NCBI RefSeq assembly: GCF_032842945.2 | Contig: NZ_CP146606.1 | Location: 2,112,501-2,176,500 of the forward strand | Source of the DNA: Roseovarius sp. W115 | GTDB lineage: Bacteria > Pseudomonadota > Alphaproteobacteria > Rhodobacterales > Rhodobacteraceae | Direction: 5' to 3' | Length of the DNA stretch: 64,000 nucleotides | In this document: positions 17,997 to 27,230 of the stretch, one piece after another | Layout: the number at the start of each line of letters is the position of its first letter | Position numbering within the stretch: position 1 is the first letter of the stretch | Translations under genes and position numbers: made by a program | Notes under the pieces: model-generated | The model's database searches: none | What the model saw: the letters and a program-made list of their open reading frames with translations, nothing else | What the model was told of the DNA's origin: nothing

Positions 17997-18683
17997 TTAG
18001 CCTTGCAAAGCCAGCCGTTGGATCAGATGAAACCGTCCTTGGGTGTCCTCGCCAACAAGGCTGAGCGCATCGACATCAAAGGGGCGGGGTACATGCGGCA
18101 TGACATGCGACTCAAGGATGTCTTGCACAGATTTAGCCTGCGTTTTGGGCATTTTTTCGGTCAGCGTCATATGAAACCGAAAGGCATCCATCACATACGG
18201 ATACCCCCATCGCGGCAAGAGCGCGTCCTGTTCGGCGTTCAGGTTATTTGCCCGACGTTTCGCGATCTCGGCGTCTGTCAGCGGGGCGCGAAAGGGATCA
18301 AGGTCGCGTACAGCATGCGATGCGAGTGCACCAAGAGCAGATGTGTCTCCTTCTGGCACAAGCGCCAGAAATCGCCCTAAGCGCGCAAGCGCAAGGCCCT
18401 TCAACTTCACCGGTTTCAAGCCTGCACACAGCGCCTCAAACCCGGCGCAGAGATCTGCCTCGGATTGCCCTTGGGCCAGTCGGAAGGGCGGTTTGATCGT
18501 TGCATGAAAGCCGTATCTGCCTGGGGTTCGAGTGATGTTTTGCCTGATATTGGCCAGTTCCGGGATACTTGGCGGCCGTGGTATCTGTCTTGTCAAAATG
18601 TCCCAGCCAAGCCAACCGGCGCCAAACGTTGCCAAGGGGCCTGGGGCGGGGGTGAAATAAATGGCATAGCGGATAAAATTCAT
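17997..18683 (-). CDS. DUF1045 2H phosphoesterase-like protein
   Basis: A 228-residue protein of the DUF1045 family, often encoded beside phosphonate-degradation genes. The start MNFIRYAIYFTPAPGPL is family-like, so I begin at ATG 18683 although the frame stays open upstream. Two HxT/S motifs of the 2H phosphoesterase fold are visible: YGFHATIKPPFRL and FRFHMTLTEKM. The second half includes FDVDALSLVGED. No phn genes are nearby, so the substrate (probably a cyclic phosphodiester) is open. Confidence 0.82.
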   Translation of the reverse strand: MNFIRYAIYFTPAPGPLATFGAGWLGWDILTRQIPRPPSIPELANIRQNITRTPGRYGFHATIKPPFRLAQGQSEADLCAGFEALCAGLKPVKLKGLALARLGRFLALVPEGDTSALGALASHAVRDLDPFRAPLTDAEIAKRRANNLNAEQDALLPRWGYPYVMDAFRFHMTLTEKMPKTQAKSVQDILESHVMPHVPRPFDVDALSLVGEDTQGRFHLIQRLALQG

Positions 18684-18854
18684 GCGGGCCGAGCCTATCT
18701 GGGCACTTTGCTTTGTCCTGCAACGACGCAATAGCAAAGTTTGTTCTACCGGCACATGCCATGGCTTCTGTGTCGCGCGCAAGATTGCGCATCTTGTCAG
18801 TTGCAGCCTTGTGTCAGACCTGCGCATATCTTCTGAACAAAGGGAGACCCGTCG

Positions 18855-19550
18855 ATGCCCACAAAAACGTTGTTCGAGCCGCCTCAAAACCCAATGTTGC
18901 CTGTAACTGGACAGGATGCTCAGTTCCCCATCCGCCGTATCTTTTGTGTGGGGCGCAACTATGCCGCTCATGCCGCTGAAATGGGCAACGAGGTGGACCG
19001 TGAAGCGCCGTGGTACTTCAATAAATCTGCGCATGCCTATTGTGCCAGTGGCACGCAAATCCCAATGCCACCAGAGACAGAGAATTGCCACTTTGAGATG
19101 GAATTCGTCGTGGCCCTTGATGGTGAGGCGGCCAATGTAAATGTCGAGCATGCTATGGACGCGGTTTTCGGATATTGCTGCGGTATAGATCTGACGCGGC
19201 GCGACCTGCAGGCACAAGCCAAGGAAAAGCGTCGCCCCTGGGATATCGGGAAGGATTTTGAAAATGCCGCCATTCTTGGCCGCGTATCACCCAGATCGGA
19301 GTTCGGAGAGATCGGTGACCAAACAATTTGGCTCGATCACAATGGTGTGCGTGTTCAGGAGGCCCCGCTGAGTGACATGGTTTGGTCCGTGCCGGAAATC
19401 ATTGCGCATCTGTCGCGGTTTTACCGTCTTATGCCCGGAGATCTTATTATGACCGGAACACCAGCCGGTGTTGGACCGGTTGGTCCGGGAAGCCACCTTA
19501 AAGGCCAGGTAGAGGGCTTGAGCGAAGTTGAAGTTTCGTTTTCGGGATGA
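18855..19550 (+). CDS. fumarylacetoacetate hydrolase family protein
   Basis: A 231-residue FAH-superfamily enzyme, expected to cleave or decarboxylate an oxo-acid using a divalent metal. It shows the entry strand IFCVGRNYAAHAAEMG, metal ligands in HFEMEFVVALDG (two Glu) and an Asp in GYCCGIDLTRRD, the hallmark KDFENAAILG, and the late MTGTPAGVGPV loop. Length suits the single-domain bacterial type (acylpyruvase-like). AAAGGGAGA precedes the ATG. A TRAP transporter starts about 100 bases later on the same strand and may import its substrate. Confidence 0.88.
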   Translation: MPTKTLFEPPQNPMLPVTGQDAQFPIRRIFCVGRNYAAHAAEMGNEVDREAPWYFNKSAHAYCASGTQIPMPPETENCHFEMEFVVALDGEAANVNVEHAMDAVFGYCCGIDLTRRDLQAQAKEKRRPWDIGKDFENAAILGRVSPRSEFGEIGDQTIWLDHNGVRVQEAPLSDMVWSVPEIIAHLSRFYRLMPGDLIMTGTPAGVGPVGPGSHLKGQVEGLSEVEVSFSG

Positions 19551-19654
19551 CACGCGGCTTGATGGTTGCAAACAGCAGAACAATAATGCCATCGTTTTGG
19601 TCTAATTCGGCGGATTGAACAAAGGGGCGATCCGATTTTTGGGAGGATGAATTC

Positions 19655-20677
19655 ATGAAATGTCTCAAGCTGACGGCGAGCGTTGCCATCGCCGCGATGT
19701 TGGCGACAGGTGCACTGGCGGCGGATGTTACGCTCAAAATGCATCAGTTTTTGCCACCTCAGGCGAACGTGCCCAAACTGATCCTTGAACCTTGGGCGGA
19801 GCGCGTCGAAGAAGCGTCCGACGGCAAGATCCAGATTGATCATTTTCCTTCAATGCAACTTGGCGGCAAGCCGCCGGAACTGATCAGTCAGGTTCAGGAC
19901 GGCGTGGCCGATATCATCTGGGTGGTTGCCGGATATACACCGGGCCGCTTCCCGCAGGCCGAAGTTTTTGAACTGCCGTTCATGATGACCAATGCCGAGG
20001 ACACGTCGCGCGCCTATTGGGAATTTGCCGAAGCCAACATGATGGACAAGGACTTTAAGGATCTTAAAATCCTGGGCGTTTGGGTGCATGGTCCGGGTGT
20101 GATCCATTCAGCGGAGCCCGTGGATGAGATTAGCGATCTCAACGGCATGACGGTGCGCGGCCCAACCCGGATCATCACCGGAATGCTTGGGGAATTGGGT
20201 GCAACACCCAAAGGCATGCCGGTACCTGCAATGCCAGAGGCCCTTTCAAAAGGCGTGATCGACGCTGGTGTTATCCCGTGGGAGGTCACAGCAGCTCTGA
20301 AAGTGCCGGAGTTGGTGGAAAACCATACGACATTTGGGGACGAGTCGCTTTACACGGCCGCCTTCATCTTTGCGATGAACAAGGAAAAGTACGAAAGCCT
20401 TCCGGACGACTTGAAAGCGGCTATCGACAGCCAGTCAGGCGCGGATTTCTCGGCCCTTGCAGGCAAGATCATGCAAGAGTCTGACGCGCCTGCGCGGGCT
20501 CTGGCCGAAGAGCGTGGCAACAACATCATCGATCTCACACCTGAACAGGTGGCCGAGTGGAAAGAGGCCGCAAGTGATGTTGAAGCCAAATGGATTGCCG
20601 AGATGAACGACAAAGGTTTTGACGGGCAGGCACTTGTTGATCAGGCGCGCGGGCTGATCGCGGAAAAAAGCGAGTAA
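19655..20677 (+). CDS. dctP: TRAP transporter substrate-binding protein
   Basis: Periplasmic binding protein of a tripartite ATP-independent transporter. Signal peptide at residues 1-22 (MKCLKLTASVAIAAMLATGALA), then the mature start ADVTLKMHQFLPPQ. The 340-residue length and the block LNGMTVRGPTRIITGMLGELGA, with the Arg that salt-bridges an organic-acid carboxylate, fit DctP. GGGAGGA precedes the ATG. It is followed by the small and large membrane subunits, giving the full P-Q-M set for sodium-driven uptake of an organic acid. Confidence 0.92.
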   Translation: MKCLKLTASVAIAAMLATGALAADVTLKMHQFLPPQANVPKLILEPWAERVEEASDGKIQIDHFPSMQLGGKPPELISQVQDGVADIIWVVAGYTPGRFPQAEVFELPFMMTNAEDTSRAYWEFAEANMMDKDFKDLKILGVWVHGPGVIHSAEPVDEISDLNGMTVRGPTRIITGMLGELGATPKGMPVPAMPEALSKGVIDAGVIPWEVTAALKVPELVENHTTFGDESLYTAAFIFAMNKEKYESLPDDLKAAIDSQSGADFSALAGKIMQESDAPARALAEERGNNIIDLTPEQVAEWKEAASDVEAKWIAEMNDKGFDGQALVDQARGLIAEKSE

Positions 20678-20731
20678 GCAATGTGAACCGCGCTGCTGAT
20701 GGTGCGGCGCGGTGCTTTCAGGGGGCAAGGC

Positions 20732-21316
20732 ATGCCGCGATTGGTTCTGGCACTGGCACGCGGTATGGCGGTTTTGGGCGGTCTGGTTCTGACCGGTTTG
20801 ATCCTGATCACCTGCGTGTCGGTTCTCGGCGGACTTGGAAACAGCTTTTTTCACAGTGCCTTTGCCGAGAGCGTGTTTCCCGAATTTGCACAAGGCGCAC
20901 TTGATCTCGGCGTCGGCCCACTATTTGGCGACACCGAGATGGTCGAGGTCGGCATGGCTTTTGTCATCTTCTGTTTCCTGCCGCTGTGTCAAATCTCGGG
21001 TAGCCACGCGTCTGTTGATATCTTCAGCTCAAGGCTGCCGTTGCAGGTGAATCGTGCGTTGCAGGTGCTGATTGACCTGATCTTTGCGGTCATTCTGATC
21101 CTGATCGCGCTGCGGCTCTTTGCCGGGCTGCAGGAAAAGATGCAGTACAACGAGACCACCTATGATCTGCAATTCCCGATCTGGTGGAGCTATGGGGCCA
21201 GCCTTGCAGCGTCCGGGATTGCGGCGCTGGTCGGGGTCTATGTCGCGGGCGCCCGGGTTGTTGAGGCGACCAGCGGGCGCGTGATCCTGCCCAGCCGTCA
21301 GGGGATGGACGGGTGA
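20732..21316 (+). CDS. dctQ: TRAP transporter small permease
   Basis: A 194-residue four-helix membrane protein that joins the DctM channel subunit. Conserved features are FVIFCFLPLCQISGSHASVDIF and a final helix with WWSYGASLAASGIAALVGVYV. I prefer ATG 20732, with GGGGG six bases upstream, over ATG 20699, which has no ribosome site. The stop overlaps the GTG start of dctM, so translation is coupled. Confidence 0.85.
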   Translation: MPRLVLALARGMAVLGGLVLTGLILITCVSVLGGLGNSFFHSAFAESVFPEFAQGALDLGVGPLFGDTEMVEVGMAFVIFCFLPLCQISGSHASVDIFSSRLPLQVNRALQVLIDLIFAVILILIALRLFAGLQEKMQYNETTYDLQFPIWWSYGASLAASGIAALVGVYVAGARVVEATSGRVILPSRQGMDG

Positions 21317-22818
21317 GCAACCTAGAGATTGGCATTGCCTCATTTCCGATTTTGATGGGGTTGATCTTCCTGCGGGTGCCCATCGGGTTGGCGATGTTCC
21401 TAGTGGCGCTGGGTGGTCTTTTTGCCATCACCGATGGTTGGACCGTGGCGCTTGCCCGGCTCAAGCATGAAACCTACTCGACCTTTTCCAATTACTCTTT
21501 GTCGATTGTTCCGATGTTCTTGCTCATGGGCCATTTCGCGACATTGGGCGGCATGTCTACCGCGCTCTTCAAAGCGGCAGAGGCGTGGCTCGGCCATCGC
21601 AAAGGCGGGGTGGCCATGGCCTCAGTTGGGGCCTGCGCAGGGTTTGGCGCAATCTGTGGCTCATCTCTGGCCACCGCCGCCACCATGAGCCAGGTCGCGT
21701 TGCCTGAGCTACGCCGCTATGGCTACTCTGGCGGTTTTTCTACCGCGACGCTGGCTGCGGGCGGCACGTTGGGTATTCTCATCCCGCCATCTGTCGTGCT
21801 GGTCATCTACGCCATCCTGACCGACCAGAACATCGCCAAACTGTTCCTAGCCGCGTTTGTACCCGGAATTTTGGCGGCGATCGGGTATATGATCACGATC
21901 AACATCTATGCCCGCCTTCATCCCGAGGCCGCGGGCGCGCGTGATCCTGTGCCTATGCGCGAACGGGTGCGTGCATTGATTGACGTCTGGCCGGTTCTGG
22001 CGGTTTTCTCGCTTGTCGTCGGGGGCATCTATCTTGGCTGGTTCACACCCACAGCCGGGGCAGCGGTTGGAGCGGCGGGGACCGGGCTGATTGCGTTGTG
22101 CAAAGGTGGGATGGGCTGGAAAGCTCTGGAAGGCGCTTTCCACGCCACAGCACGCAATACCGCGATGATCTTTTTCATCATTCTGGGTGCCGCGTTCTAC
22201 AACGGGTTTCTCGCACTCAGCCAAGCGCCTCAGGCCTTGTCAGAGTGGGTCATCGGCCTGGGCCTCAGCCCTTGGTCGGTCTTGATCTGCATCCTACTGC
22301 TGTACCTCGTCTTTGGTTGCCTGATGGACAGCCTGTCGATGATCCTGCTGACAATCCCGATCTTCTTTCCCATCATCAGCCAGCTTGATTTCAACTTTGT
22401 CTCCCTCGCCGCATTGCAAGCCGACGCTGCACGCGAGGTGCTCGCCAGTGGCATACCAGACGGCATGACCGCCGAAATGCTTGGCTCGATAGAGACCGCT
22501 ATCGCGTCGGGGCAGGAACTCTCACGGGATATGATGCGCGCGCTGGATATCAACATCACCCAAGGCCGCGCCAACCGCATCGAGGCTGAAGAAGTGGCGA
22601 TCTGGTTCGGCATTCTGGTTCTGATCGTGGTCGAAGTCGGCCTGATCACACCGCCTGTGGGAATGAATCTCTTTGTAATCAACGCTATGGACCCGCGCAC
22701 AAGGATGTCCGAGACCTATCGCGCGGTGCTCTACTTTGTAGGCTCGGACGTGGTGCGCGTGGCCGTTCTGGTTGCGTTTCCGGGGATTACCTTGTTCCTG
22801 CTGCGATGGCTTCATTAG
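21313..22818 (+). CDS. dctM: TRAP transporter large permease
   Basis: The channel subunit of the TRAP system, 501 residues with about twelve or more helices. Family blocks include FLLMGHFATLGGMS, GFGAICGSSLATAATMSQVALPELRRYGY, GGTLGILIPPSVVLVIYAI and a late GLITPPVGMNLFVINAM. It is longer than the usual 425-450 residues because of an inserted stretch (about 365-420), which has no hydrophobic run and may be a periplasmic loop. The GTG start overlaps the dctQ stop. Confidence 0.92.
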   Translation: MSNLEIGIASFPILMGLIFLRVPIGLAMFLVALGGLFAITDGWTVALARLKHETYSTFSNYSLSIVPMFLLMGHFATLGGMSTALFKAAEAWLGHRKGGVAMASVGACAGFGAICGSSLATAATMSQVALPELRRYGYSGGFSTATLAAGGTLGILIPPSVVLVIYAILTDQNIAKLFLAAFVPGILAAIGYMITINIYARLHPEAAGARDPVPMRERVRALIDVWPVLAVFSLVVGGIYLGWFTPTAGAAVGAAGTGLIALCKGGMGWKALEGAFHATARNTAMIFFIILGAAFYNGFLALSQAPQALSEWVIGLGLSPWSVLICILLLYLVFGCLMDSLSMILLTIPIFFPIISQLDFNFVSLAALQADAAREVLASGIPDGMTAEMLGSIETAIASGQELSRDMMRALDINITQGRANRIEAEEVAIWFGILVLIVVEVGLITPPVGMNLFVINAMDPRTRMSETYRAVLYFVGSDVVRVAVLVAFPGITLFLLRWLH

Positions 22819-22824
22819 GAGTGA

Positions 22825-23781
22825 ATGATGGTTGAAGACACCTCTCCCTGGCTGGCCCGCTTCCCAGTGACGCTTTTTACAACGGTGATGGGACTGAGCG
22901 GGTTGACACTGGCACTGGCCGAAGGAGAACGCGTGTTGAGCTTGGCTCACGGCATGTCGATACTCAGCGCGCTCATCACAGTTGTCGTCTTTATGCTGGT
23001 GACCGCCGCCTATGCTCTGAAGGCTCTACGATACACAGGTGCCGTGCAGGCCGAGTGGAACCACCCCGTCAGTCTGGCATTTTTCCCGGCGATCTCTATT
23101 TCCCTTCTGCTGCTCGCGGCTGTGGCTCTACCTTGGTCAGAACCAATCTCGCGCGGGATATGGATCATAGGGGCTGCGCTTCAGCTTGTTTTGACCTTGG
23201 CTGTCATCTCAAGTTGGATCGGTTCGCGCGCCTTTGTACATGGCCATCTAACCCCGGCCTGGTTCGTTCCTGCGGTCGGCAATGTCATAGCACCTCTGGC
23301 CGGGGCACAGCTCGGCTACATCGAAATCAGCTGGTTTTTCCTCTCCATTGGACTGCTCTTTTGGATCGTGCTGCTCGCCATGGTGATCAACCGGCTGGTG
23401 TTTCACGACCCTCTGCCGGAACGGCTTCAACCGACGTTGGTGATCTTGATTGCCCCACCGGCCATTGGATTTCTGGGCTGGACCAGTCTGAACCCCGGAC
23501 TTGATCCTATGGCGCGCATCTTGATGAATTCTGCGCTGTTTTTCTTAATCGTCGTGATGGTGCAGCTCCCAACCATCCTCCGGTTGCCGTTTTCGCTGTC
23601 CTTCTGGGCGCTTAGCTTCCCCTTGGCTGCCGCGACGACAGCATCCTTGCGGTTTTCGACTCTATCCGGGTCAATGTTCCACCATTGGCTGGGCTTGGTT
23701 TTGTTGGGTATCCTTACGCTCACCTTGCTGGTTTTATTATATAAAACGCTCAAGTCGCTCGCTTCAGGACATGCCTTTTGA
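22825..23781 (+). CDS. TDT (TehA/SLAC1-like) family permease
   Basis: A 318-residue membrane protein with about ten helices, matching the tellurite-resistance/dicarboxylate transporter family. Typical blocks are RFPVTLFTTVMGLSGLTLAL at the start, NHPVSLAFFPAISIS, and HLTPAWFVPAVGNVIAPLAG. It starts six bases after dctM (two adjacent ATGs, AGGAGTG upstream) and is probably co-expressed with the TRAP system. The substrate may be a small anion or dicarboxylate. Confidence 0.82.
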   Translation: MMVEDTSPWLARFPVTLFTTVMGLSGLTLALAEGERVLSLAHGMSILSALITVVVFMLVTAAYALKALRYTGAVQAEWNHPVSLAFFPAISISLLLLAAVALPWSEPISRGIWIIGAALQLVLTLAVISSWIGSRAFVHGHLTPAWFVPAVGNVIAPLAGAQLGYIEISWFFLSIGLLFWIVLLAMVINRLVFHDPLPERLQPTLVILIAPPAIGFLGWTSLNPGLDPMARILMNSALFFLIVVMVQLPTILRLPFSLSFWALSFPLAAATTASLRFSTLSGSMFHHWLGLVLLGILTLTLLVLLYKTLKSLASGHAF

Positions 23782-23855
23782 GGCCCCAATACCTTCATGG
23801 GAAAGCCAAATTGGTTTCCTTCATTTGACACAAACTGGTGGCAAACCCTTGGGGC

Positions 23856-24455
23856 ATGAGCAGGGAAAACCAAAGCAAGCACCTCAAAGCCGCGTTACTT
23901 GGCGTGGCCGTGTGTGCAATTATCGTCTCTTTCCGCCTGTTTGGTGGAGGGCCAGAACGGCTTGTTCCCTACTTGTCTGAGCCGGTCATCAGCGTGACCG
24001 GTGACGCGCCGCTCTCAGGCAGCGCTGCGGAAGACTATGAGAGCCTTGTCGAGAACGCTGACTACTATGCGGCCTTCGCCATGGGCGAGGCAGGTGGTCA
24101 TGGGTGGTCGGATAATCATTCCACCCAAGACATGGCTGATGCGTCCGCTTTGGCGTGGTGTGAAGAGTATGACGCCGAATGCCGTGTCATCCTGCGGATC
24201 GCTCCGGCCGCGCCTCTTACGCTCGATGACTTGCCCTTGTCAAAAACCTCCGCACTCGCGCTCAGCGAATACAAAAGCCGTCCTTCGACAAAAGCGATTG
24301 CCTTGTCAGAAACCGGGGTATGGGGGATGTCCTGGGGTCAGGACACCAAAAAAAGCGCGGTGACAGTCGCGGTCAAAAAATGCCAGGAGCGCCTGAACAT
24401 GGGATTTCCTGACCGCCGCACCTACGGCACATGCCGTCTGGTCTGGTTCGACTGA
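23856..24455 (+). CDS. membrane-anchored or exported protein of unknown function
   Basis: About 199 residues from ATG 23856; a GTG at 23838 would add six. A single N-terminal hydrophobic segment (KAALLGVAVCAIIVSFRLF) serves as anchor or signal. Two weakly similar modules follow, each with an alanine-rich start, Trp and paired Cys: AFAMGEAGGHGWSD...WCEEYDAECRVI and ALSETGVWGMSWGQ...KKCQERLN...GTCRLVWFD. This recalls DUF4189-like extracytoplasmic repeats. No function is assigned. It converges with mcd, with only four bases between them. Confidence 0.6.
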   Translation: MSRENQSKHLKAALLGVAVCAIIVSFRLFGGGPERLVPYLSEPVISVTGDAPLSGSAAEDYESLVENADYYAAFAMGEAGGHGWSDNHSTQDMADASALAWCEEYDAECRVILRIAPAAPLTLDDLPLSKTSALALSEYKSRPSTKAIALSETGVWGMSWGQDTKKSAVTVAVKKCQERLNMGFPDRRTYGTCRLVWFD

Positions 24456-24459
24456 ACGG

Positions 24460-26148
24460 CTAGCCTAGAATCCGGCGCGCAATCACCTGTGCCTGAATTT
24501 CCGCGGCACCCTCAAAGATGTTGAGAATTCGCGCGTCACACAGCACGCGGCTGATGGCGTACTCAAGCGCAAAGCCGTTGCCGCCATGGATCTGCAGGGC
24601 ATTGTCCGCCGCCGACCAGGCAACACGTGCACCCAAGAGCTTGGCCATACCCGCCTCGACATCACAACGTCGCCCCTCATCCTTCTCAAAGGCCGAGAAA
24701 TAGGTGAGCTGCCGGGCGATCATGATCTCAACCGCCATCATCGCCAGTTTGTTGGCCACGCGCGGGAATTCAATCAGGGATTTGCCGAACTGCTTGCGGT
24801 CCTGAGCATATTGCATGCCTAGATCAAGCGCCGAGGCGGCAACACCAACCGCTCGCGCGGCTGTTTGGATACGCGCGCTCTCGAAGGTTTCCATAAGCTG
24901 CTTGAAGCCTTTGCCCTCTTCGCCGCCCAAGAGGTTCTCGCCCTTCACTTTGAAATCATCAAAGTTGAGCGTGTATTCCTTCATGCCGCGATAGCCCAAG
25001 ACCTCGATCTCGCCGCCAGAGATGCCAGGATCCTGCCAAGGCTCTGCGTCGGTGCCGGGGGTTTTTTCGGCCAGGAACATGCTGAGGCCCTTGTAGTCCT
25101 CTGTGCCGGGCACGGTGCGTGCCAGCACCGTCATCACATGGGTACGCGCGGCATGCGTGATCCAGGTCTTGTTGCCATTCAGGATCCAGTCGCCGTTTTC
25201 ATCCTGCTTGGCGCGGGTCTTGAGCGACCCAAGGTCAGAGCCTGTGTTTGGCTCCGTAAAGACAGCCGTTGGGAGTGTTTCACCAGAGGCGAGGCGCGGC
25301 AGCCATTTTTCCTTTTGTTCGTCCGTGCCGCCAGCGATGATCAACTCGGCGGCAATCTCGGAGCGTGTGCCGAGAGACCCCACACCAATATAGCCGCGGC
25401 TCAGCTCTTCGGAGACGACACACATGGACGCTTTGGACAGGCCAAAGCCGCCAAACTCCTCGGGGATAGTCAGGCCAAACACGCCCATTTCGGCCAGTTC
25501 GTTGATCACCTCCATCGGGATCAATTCGTCCTTGAGGTGCCATTCATGTGCCTCAGGCAACACACGGTCGACGGTGTAGCGGCGGAATTGCTCGCGGATC
25601 ATTTCCAGCTCGTCATCAAGACCGCTGGCGCCCACGGTGATCTCGGCGGCACGCTCCTGCATCAGCTCCACAAGGCGCACGCGGGCCGCTTGTGTGTTTC
25701 CTGACTGCGTGAGCGTCATGACCTCGGGCGTCATAAGAACGCGCATATCGTCCTGGCTCAGGCCAATATCCTGCAGGCGCAGCACCTCGCCCTGGTTCAT
25801 CGGAATGCCGCCATAGATCTGCCAGAGATACTCGCCAAACGCGATCTGGTGGATGAGCTGCTCTACTTCGCCAAACTTTCCATCGGAGTGTAGCCGAGAG
25901 GCCCAGTTTTGCATCTGACGTAGGGATTCGACATAGGTGGCCAGCCAGGCAAGCCCGTGCGTCGCGGTCTGATTTTCTTCCACGGCGCGGGATGAGACAC
26001 GGCCATCGACCGCAACAAGCTCCTTCAGAGCCGACTTGGCCTTTTCCAGAATGGCCTCTGCCGGAGCGACGGCGGCACCGGTTAAAGTCAGAAGATCGTC
26101 AATGAGTATTGCTTTGGATGCCATTACGTCTTGTCCATCATGCGCCAT
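24460..26148 (-). CDS. mcd: (2S)-methylsuccinyl-CoA dehydrogenase
   Basis: A flavoprotein oxidising methylsuccinyl-CoA to mesaconyl-CoA in the ethylmalonyl-CoA pathway of acetyl-CoA assimilation, passing electrons to ETF. At 562 residues it is longer than ordinary acyl-CoA dehydrogenases (about 380) because of an N-terminal helical extension of roughly 150 residues, a Mcd hallmark. The catalytic core has TEPNTGSDLGSLKTRA, YAQDRKQFGKSLIEF, and QIHGGNGFALEYAISRVLCDARILNIFEGAAEIQ-type ending. AAGGGAG sits seven bases before the ATG. The alternative, another long ACAD, is less likely. Confidence 0.85.
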   Translation of the reverse strand: MAHDGQDVMASKAILIDDLLTLTGAAVAPAEAILEKAKSALKELVAVDGRVSSRAVEENQTATHGLAWLATYVESLRQMQNWASRLHSDGKFGEVEQLIHQIAFGEYLWQIYGGIPMNQGEVLRLQDIGLSQDDMRVLMTPEVMTLTQSGNTQAARVRLVELMQERAAEITVGASGLDDELEMIREQFRRYTVDRVLPEAHEWHLKDELIPMEVINELAEMGVFGLTIPEEFGGFGLSKASMCVVSEELSRGYIGVGSLGTRSEIAAELIIAGGTDEQKEKWLPRLASGETLPTAVFTEPNTGSDLGSLKTRAKQDENGDWILNGNKTWITHAARTHVMTVLARTVPGTEDYKGLSMFLAEKTPGTDAEPWQDPGISGGEIEVLGYRGMKEYTLNFDDFKVKGENLLGGEEGKGFKQLMETFESARIQTAARAVGVAASALDLGMQYAQDRKQFGKSLIEFPRVANKLAMMAVEIMIARQLTYFSAFEKDEGRRCDVEAGMAKLLGARVAWSAADNALQIHGGNGFALEYAISRVLCDARILNIFEGAAEIQAQVIARRILG

Positions 26149-26345
26149 GAATCACACTCCCTTTACTCGGTCGGACTGTCCTAGCTATTTCGCAGGTGCA
26201 GCGCAACTATTTTGCTTATGCGGCACAGCAAATGGTTTAATATTGCGCCAACCTGTCGCGGCTATGGGGTCGCCGGGCCCGAGTCGACGTATAATATCAT
26301 GAAACTAACCCGTGCGGAGGCTGGGAAAAGTGATACCAACGGCCT

Positions 26346-27119
26346 ATGGAGATTTTGCTCGGCCCGGATTGGGCGTTCCTGCTTGTCTTTGCTTTTTGCA
26401 TTGCCGTTTTGGGCGGCATCGTGAAAGGCGTGGTGGGATTTGCCATGCCGATGGTGGTGATCTCGGGGCTTAGCACCTTCATTTCACCTGAAATAGCGCT
26501 GGCCGCCCTGATCCTGCCAACACTGGTGTCCAACGGATGGCAGGCCCTGCGCAATGGCGTGGTCGCGGCCTTGGGGTCTGTGTGGAAGTTCCGGGTTTTT
26601 CTTCTGGCAGGGGTGTTTTTTATGCTCGGCTCAGCCCAGCTTGTCCCTGTGATCCCCGAGGCGGCGATGCTCCTGATTATTGGCGTGCCGGTCGTGATAT
26701 ATTCCGCTTTCGCGCTTGTGGGCCGCCCCCTGGCGTTGCCACCCAATCCCGGCAAACGGATCGAGGCGGGGATCGGGGCCATTGCAGGGTTCTTTGGTGG
26801 CATCTCCGGCGTGTGGGGGCCGCCCACGGCCATCATGCTGACGGCGATGAACACCGAAAAGACCGAGCAGATGCGTGTTCAGGGTGTCATCTATGGTGTC
26901 GGCGCGGTGCTATTGGTGGTAGCGCACCTGTTTTCCGGGGTGTTGAATGCGCAAACGGTGCCCTTTTCGCTTATGCTCATTCCACCGGCGTTGCTGGGTT
27001 TATGGATCGGGTTTTCCATTCAGGACCGCATTGACCAGGCGCTCTTTCGCAAGCTGACGCTGGCGGTGTTGGTGATAGGTGGTCTAAACCTCGTGCGCCG
27101 CGGGGTGATGGGCGTTTGA
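26346..27119 (+). CDS. TauE/SafE family sulfite or anion exporter
   Basis: A 257-residue protein with about eight helices. TauE/SafE features are GGIVKGVVGFAMPMVV in the first repeat and GFFGGISGVWGPPTAIML in the second, the paired glycine-rich loops of this family. It is a predicted exporter of sulfite or sulfoacetate-like anions, but no sulfonate genes are adjacent. It is transcribed away from mcd across a 197-base gap. Confidence 0.85.
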   Translation: MEILLGPDWAFLLVFAFCIAVLGGIVKGVVGFAMPMVVISGLSTFISPEIALAALILPTLVSNGWQALRNGVVAALGSVWKFRVFLLAGVFFMLGSAQLVPVIPEAAMLLIIGVPVVIYSAFALVGRPLALPPNPGKRIEAGIGAIAGFFGGISGVWGPPTAIMLTAMNTEKTEQMRVQGVIYGVGAVLLVVAHLFSGVLNAQTVPFSLMLIPPALLGLWIGFSIQDRIDQALFRKLTLAVLVIGGLNLVRRGVMGV

Positions 27120-27230
27120 ATTTGGGTATTTTTGACAAGAAAGAAGCCCAAGACCCTTAGCCCTCTTTTATGCGCAGCGCTAATCCGGTAAAGCGCGCGG
27201 GACGTGACTGAAATTTATGGATAAGAGCCA

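Noticed and set aside
20699..20731. Upstream ATG of dctQ
   Set aside because: No ribosome site before 20699, while ATG 20732 has a G-rich site at proper distance.
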